Of a stretch of 64,000 nucleotides of DNA, positions 60,292 to 64,000 are shown one piece after another. A model generated the notes under the pieces. The model saw only the letters and a program-made list of their open reading frames with translations, was not told the origin of the DNA and did not search any database. This stretch comes from Rutpela maculata (Eukaryota > Arthropoda > Insecta > Coleoptera > Cerambycidae). Position 1 is the first letter of the stretch. Each line of letters begins with the position of its first letter. The stretch covers positions 145,091,677 to 145,155,676 of the forward strand of contig OW386290.2 in the NCBI GenBank assembly GCA_936432065.2. Direction: 5' to 3'. The position numbers and the translations under genes were made by a program.

Positions 60292-60915
60292 TTAGGGGCC
60301 ATCTATAAATGAAGTCACGCTCCAGGGTGAGGGGTTCGTAATTACGTGACTAAGTGTGATAAGGGGGAGGGAGGGGGACCTGATTCAGTATGACGTAACG
60401 ATTGGTGAACGAATCAAGAAAAGAAAAATATTGTAAATTTTTTTTTGATTTTTAGTAGCATTGCTCCCATGAAGCAGCAAAAAATTTTTTCACCAGCACC
60501 CCCCCCCCCCCATGAGGCGGCAAATTTTTTTTTGCATGGACTTCTATCAGTATCCCCCCCTCATGAGGCGGCAAAAATTTTTTTTTGGACTTCTATTAGC
60601 ACCCCTTCCCCCCATGAGGCGGTAAAAATTTTATTTGTATTTTTATTAGCACCCCCCTTTCCATGAGGCGTAAAGTTTTTTTTGTATTTTTACTAGCAAC
60701 CCCCCCCCCCCCATGAGGCGGTAAATTTTTTTTTTTGGATTTTTACTAGCATCCTCCCCATGAGGCGAAAAATATCGTGAATAATAAATAACGGAATCGA
60801 AAAACTCATAAGGGGGGGGGGGGGTCTCTATAAGCGTGACAAAACGTGACAATGGGTGAGGAGGGGGTCTAAAATCTCAAAAATTGGCGTGACGTCATTT
60901 ATGGATGGCCCCTAA
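60292..60915. mobile_element. MITE with TTAGGGGCCATC ends and internal minisatellite
   Basis: Ends TTAGGGGCCATCTATAAATG and, inverted, TTAGGGGCCATCCATAAATG, with GTCACG following. TA on both sides (60290-60291, 60916-60917) may be a 2-bp duplication. This end sequence resembles a type I recall as common in arthropods. Confidence 0.8.
60465..60770 (+). repeat. Minisatellite of C-run plus CATGAGGCGG units
   Basis: Five or six units of about 55-65 bases, each with a C run, then CATGAGGCGG(C/T)AAA, a T run and (T)ATTAGCACC. C- and T-run lengths vary. Lies inside the MITE. Confidence 0.88.
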
Positions 60916-61179
60916 TAAAATTTGAAATCTCAAGTTATTTAAATCATTCAGTACAAAACTACTTATATGAAAACAAATTCGTATTTATTCAAATAGCATA
61001 ACTGGCGCCGAGATATTTGCGAAACGTCGTTCTACATCAGTTGCTATTAGATAACCGTGGTCATTACCTGCCTAATTATTTAGTCAATGTCAAGATCTAA
61101 TAGACAATTATTTCTTACCTAACCGATCCATTTTTTAACCAGAAATAACAATAAATTCAATTAGCTACGTGGGTACGAA

Positions 61180-61185
61180 TTTATT
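61180..61185 (-). promoter_or_regulatory. poly(A) signal of SLC26 gene 2
   Basis: AATAAA on the minus strand, about 50 bases after the stop codon at 61234, in AT-rich sequence. This is the expected place for a short 3' UTR and supports the exon being terminal. Confidence 0.45.
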
Positions 61186-61233
61186 AAGATGAATTGGGTG
61201 TAAAATATATATAAATACATTTTTAAATTAAAT

Positions 61234-61446
61234 TTAAGCAGCAGTGGGATTAATATTAATCATTTCTTTGCCATTGAGCTCATAGGATGTTTGGGAAATC
61301 ACAATTTGGTCTAAGCTTTCATCTTTAAAATGCCCTTTTAGTTTCTTGTTTACTCCAATGCATATGTCCATCACAGATTTCTTGAAATTCACTAACACTA
61401 GTTTCTGGTTTCTTATTTCTAATTCTTCTCTGAGTACGCCGAAACT
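61234..61446 (-). CDS. SLC26 gene 2, last coding exon (STAS domain C-terminus)
   Basis: The acceptor ATTTTTCAG is followed by 70 codons and a stop. The peptide (REELEIRNQKLVLVNFKKSV, then MDICIGVNKKLKGHF and DESLDQIVISQ) has the helix-strand-helix pattern at the end of a STAS domain, the cytoplasmic C-terminal domain of SLC26 carriers. The expected upstream exons were not found to 64000, so they lie beyond the window. It has the same orientation as gene 1, whose ATG is 43 kb downstream on this strand. That makes the two tandem paralogs rather than one gene: gene 1 starts with its own N-terminus. The assignment rests on pattern recognition of a short exon, so it is less certain than gene 1. 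Confidence 0.62.
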   Translation of the reverse strand, partial: SFGVLREELEIRNQKLVLVNFKKSVMDICIGVNKKLKGHFKDESLDQIVISQTSYELNGKEMININPTAA

Positions 61447-61529
61447 CTGAAAAATATAATAAATATATGACAAACTGGAATAAACATTGAAATTCTTCGC
61501 CGATTTGTCAAATTTTTTATATACTTGAT

Positions 61530-62821
61530 AGATGGATAGATATTTTATTTGACCAAGTTACAGAACACGTTTTTGGCAAGTCAAAAATAGAAAATACAAA
61601 AATATAAAAAATGTATAGACATTATTACATACAAATACTTCACACAATATAAAAAATTAAAAAAAAAAAGAAGAGAGAAGACGCGAGCTTCCACGAAATG
61701 GCCAGAACATAACAAACAAGCAGAGGTTAAACTAAAAGATATCAACAAATTTGTGTGTTTACAAATTCATCAACTGTGTGTTTTTTTATTAAGTTCTTGA
61801 AACTCTTAAAATTAAGAGATTTTACGTCATTGGGAATGTGATTATATAATTTAAGGTTTAGAGAGTTTTTCTGTGATTTTGTTAATCTAAGACGAGGCTA
61901 CCTAAGTTGATTGGCAAACCTAGTGCCATACGAATGAAAATCTGATTTAGTACAAAAAGAATTTACGTTCTTGTGAATTTCAAGTAAAGTAAAATAAATA
62001 TGAAGAGCAGGAACCGGCTTTATAATAAGACTCTTAAATATTGGTAATCAGTGACCCCTCCCTGCATTAACAATTAACCTGACTGCTTTCTTCTGCAGGC
62101 GAAAGATTACAGCTGCCCGAGATTATCCACTCCGTAGGAGGATAGCATAATTAATATATGGGCATGAAATAAAGAAAAATAGCATGTTCTTAAGATTTTA
62201 GAACAGAGTTGATTTTTTAGCCTACGTAGCATGAATATCGAACTTAATAATTTATGTGACAGTTGCTCCACATGACTGGATCAGTTAAGAGTGTCATCTA
62301 AAACAACGCCAAGAATTTTAACACTGTTACCCTTGATTAGTGAATTATTTGTTGAGAAAACGATTTGTTGTGTTTTTCCCTCGTTTAATTTAGGATTATT
62401 CGAAGAGAACCAAGTACCAGCTTCTTTGATAGAACTAAAGCTATCCTCACTCAGGTCAGGAATATTCAACTTAAAATCAGTAATGGATGTATCGTCAGCA
62501 TGGCGATGCATTTTTTGGTGACATAAAGTGAAAAAAATCATTGACTTATAATATAAAGAGTAGTGGCCCTAAAACAGAGTCTTGAGGAACTCCATGTTTA
62601 ACCGGAAGAAGTTGTGAGTTTAAATTATCTATAGAGTCACACTGAAGTCTGTTGTTAAGATAGGAATAGAAAAGATTTAATTCCAAACCTCGAATACCAT
62701 AGAAATTCATCTTTTCCAGAAGTATTTCATGTGAGACACACTCAAAGGCCTTGGGGAGGTCGCACAAGCTAATAGCTACATGTTTGCCCTCTTCAGGGCC
62801 CTCAACTATTGTTACCCGCAA
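61530..62821 (-). pseudogene. LINE (jockey/CR1-type) RT remnant with 3' end
   Basis: Minus strand. AISLCDLPKAFECVSHEILL and VKHGVPQDSVLGPLLF are RT blocks; the catalytic motif appears as HADDTSI. Then comes SVKILGVVLDDTLN and, in broken frames to about 61700, a typical C-terminal tail (NHIPNDVKSLNFKSFKNLIK). The 3' end has a short TATC-type tail near 61530. It lies in what should be the last intron of SLC26 gene 2. Confidence 0.78.
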
Positions 62822-64000
62822 TTCTTTGTAAATAATGTTAAATTTTGAACATTTAAAATTCTGTCATTACCAACTGAGTTGGTGAGACAACAACAAACAT
62901 CTTCAGTACAGTAGCGCCGTGGCAATTGAAAGGCTGGATGGCCTGGGTTGGTGAAACTTAACCTTATAGTACAAGTAAAATCTAAACTCTTTTCGTAGGA
63001 CTGAAATTAAACTAATTGTCTCTACGTTTGTTCGTTATCTCTTCCTAATACATCATAAATTCAATAAAGCTGTCCTAGTTTCATGCATTGGAAGGTAAAG
63101 GAAGATGGCAGCACCAGCAGCAGGTAATAACAGTAGAAAATCTACTCCTTTCCTTTACCTATTACATTAATTAATTTTGAAATTGGTCGCAGGTTTTTTT
63201 AATAATTTTTTTTGGCCTCAGGGTCAACAATCAAGTTGTGCCACGTGCAGGGGTGTCACTAGGGTGTTTTGGGGGGAGGGGGGAGATTAATAATTCCCAC
63301 AATTTTCCCAACTCCTCAAAAAAATTTTCTCCAAAATGAAAATTGATGAGCAGGGGGAATCCTGCCAACTCGAAGCTTGAATTTCCCTACTCGACCACGA
63401 TATTGGAGGGGGAGCGTCCCCCCCTCCCGACAACTCTGGCCACGTGTGTGGGTTTTCGGAGGATGAAGTGGCAAAACTTCATTATTTCCCCTCACAGTTG
63501 GAAAGGTGAATTAAGTGCCTGTACTAAATCACACTTTTAACAGCACAATTATGTATATTTTAAAGGTCACAAATTTGACAGGAGAATATGGGTATGCGTT
63601 ATACTGGAGAAACTCTTAAAAATTACAGAAGATGCTCCCGCCATTTTACCGAGAATAGTTATGTAGACGTAACCAGTGGTAAACTGACTCGCAATGCAGT
63701 CCCCACACTTTTTTCATGTGGTCCGGCATAGCAGATACCAGTAAGAAGTGTTTTACAATTTTTTGGTGACGGTGTTGGTAGTGAAGAGTTCATTGGTGCT
63801 ATATTTATTGGTGGCTTTATTGGTGCTATATACAAAAATGGTATTTGCACAAGTCAATATTTAGATTTACAAATATATACATATACATATCTCGCTAACA
63901 TATAAAAACAAACGTCAGGAATTTAACAAACGCAACATTTTCTTATATCCTATATCCTATTAAAATTATATGATAAAAATTCATCATATGAATTAAAAGT
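62822..64000. other. Window end without recognised features
   Basis: Presumed intron of SLC26 gene 2. No further SLC26 exon was found on the minus strand. A G/C-run-rich stretch lies at 63255-63440. Confidence 0.45.

Noticed and set aside
1..64000. CRISPR arrays, prokaryotic operons or ribosome-binding sites
   Set aside because: Sequence is eukaryotic: introns, poly(A) signal and eukaryotic transposons. Repeats seen are not spacer arrays.

Overview
This is AT-rich, intron-poor-looking but repeat-saturated nuclear DNA from an animal, most probably an arthropod and likely an insect. The reasons are a split SLC26 transporter gene with GT-AG introns, several non-LTR retrotransposon remnants, BEL/Pao LTR elements, hAT-type MITEs and many long-armed foldback elements. 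The species cannot be named from the sequence alone.

Host genes. Only two host genes can be supported, both on the minus strand and both SLC26 (SLC26A11-like, sodium-independent sulfate/anion transporter). Gene 1 begins at an ATG at 18028. Three exons are visible (17861-18028, 11934-12138, 2187-2407), with compatible splice phases and an open frame of 198 residues. It continues beyond position 1. Gene 2 shows only its last exon (61234-61446), the end of a STAS domain followed by a poly(A) signal, and it continues beyond 64000. The two are therefore tandem, same-strand paralogs separated by about 43 kb of transposon-filled DNA.

Introns of gene 1 (2.4-17.9 kb). They hold foldback repeats, a nearly intact 3.09 kb DNA transposon (7601-10692) with 14-bp TIRs, an 8-bp target duplication and a spliced transposase gene, an RTE-like LINE 3' end, another LINE, and two elements (4.85-6.79 kb and about 15.7-17.5 kb). 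These two have 300-400 bp inverted repeats and encode a decayed PIN/XPG-nuclease-like protein ending in a CXC cysteine-rich motif.

Intergenic DNA (18-61 kb). It holds BEL/Pao fragments (18.7-19.6, 22.0-23.1) and one short BEL/Pao element with intact ends (32140-36277). There is a deeply nested region at 26.1-37.2 kb (BEL/Pao, a TTA-flanked long-TIR element, a hAT MITE and a hairpin inside that MITE, all within one inverted structure), and a third PIN/XPG-like element (38.86-41.0 kb). At least five copies of a 0.7 kb repeat family, several LINE fragments, a hAT MITE splitting a LINE (50129-50380), long foldbacks at 53.4-58.9 kb, and a MITE carrying a G/C-rich minisatellite (60292-60915) make up most of the rest.

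The most unusual signal is the recurrence of three unrelated long-TIR elements that all encode the same PIN/XPG-like plus CXC protein family. None encodes a recognisable transposase.
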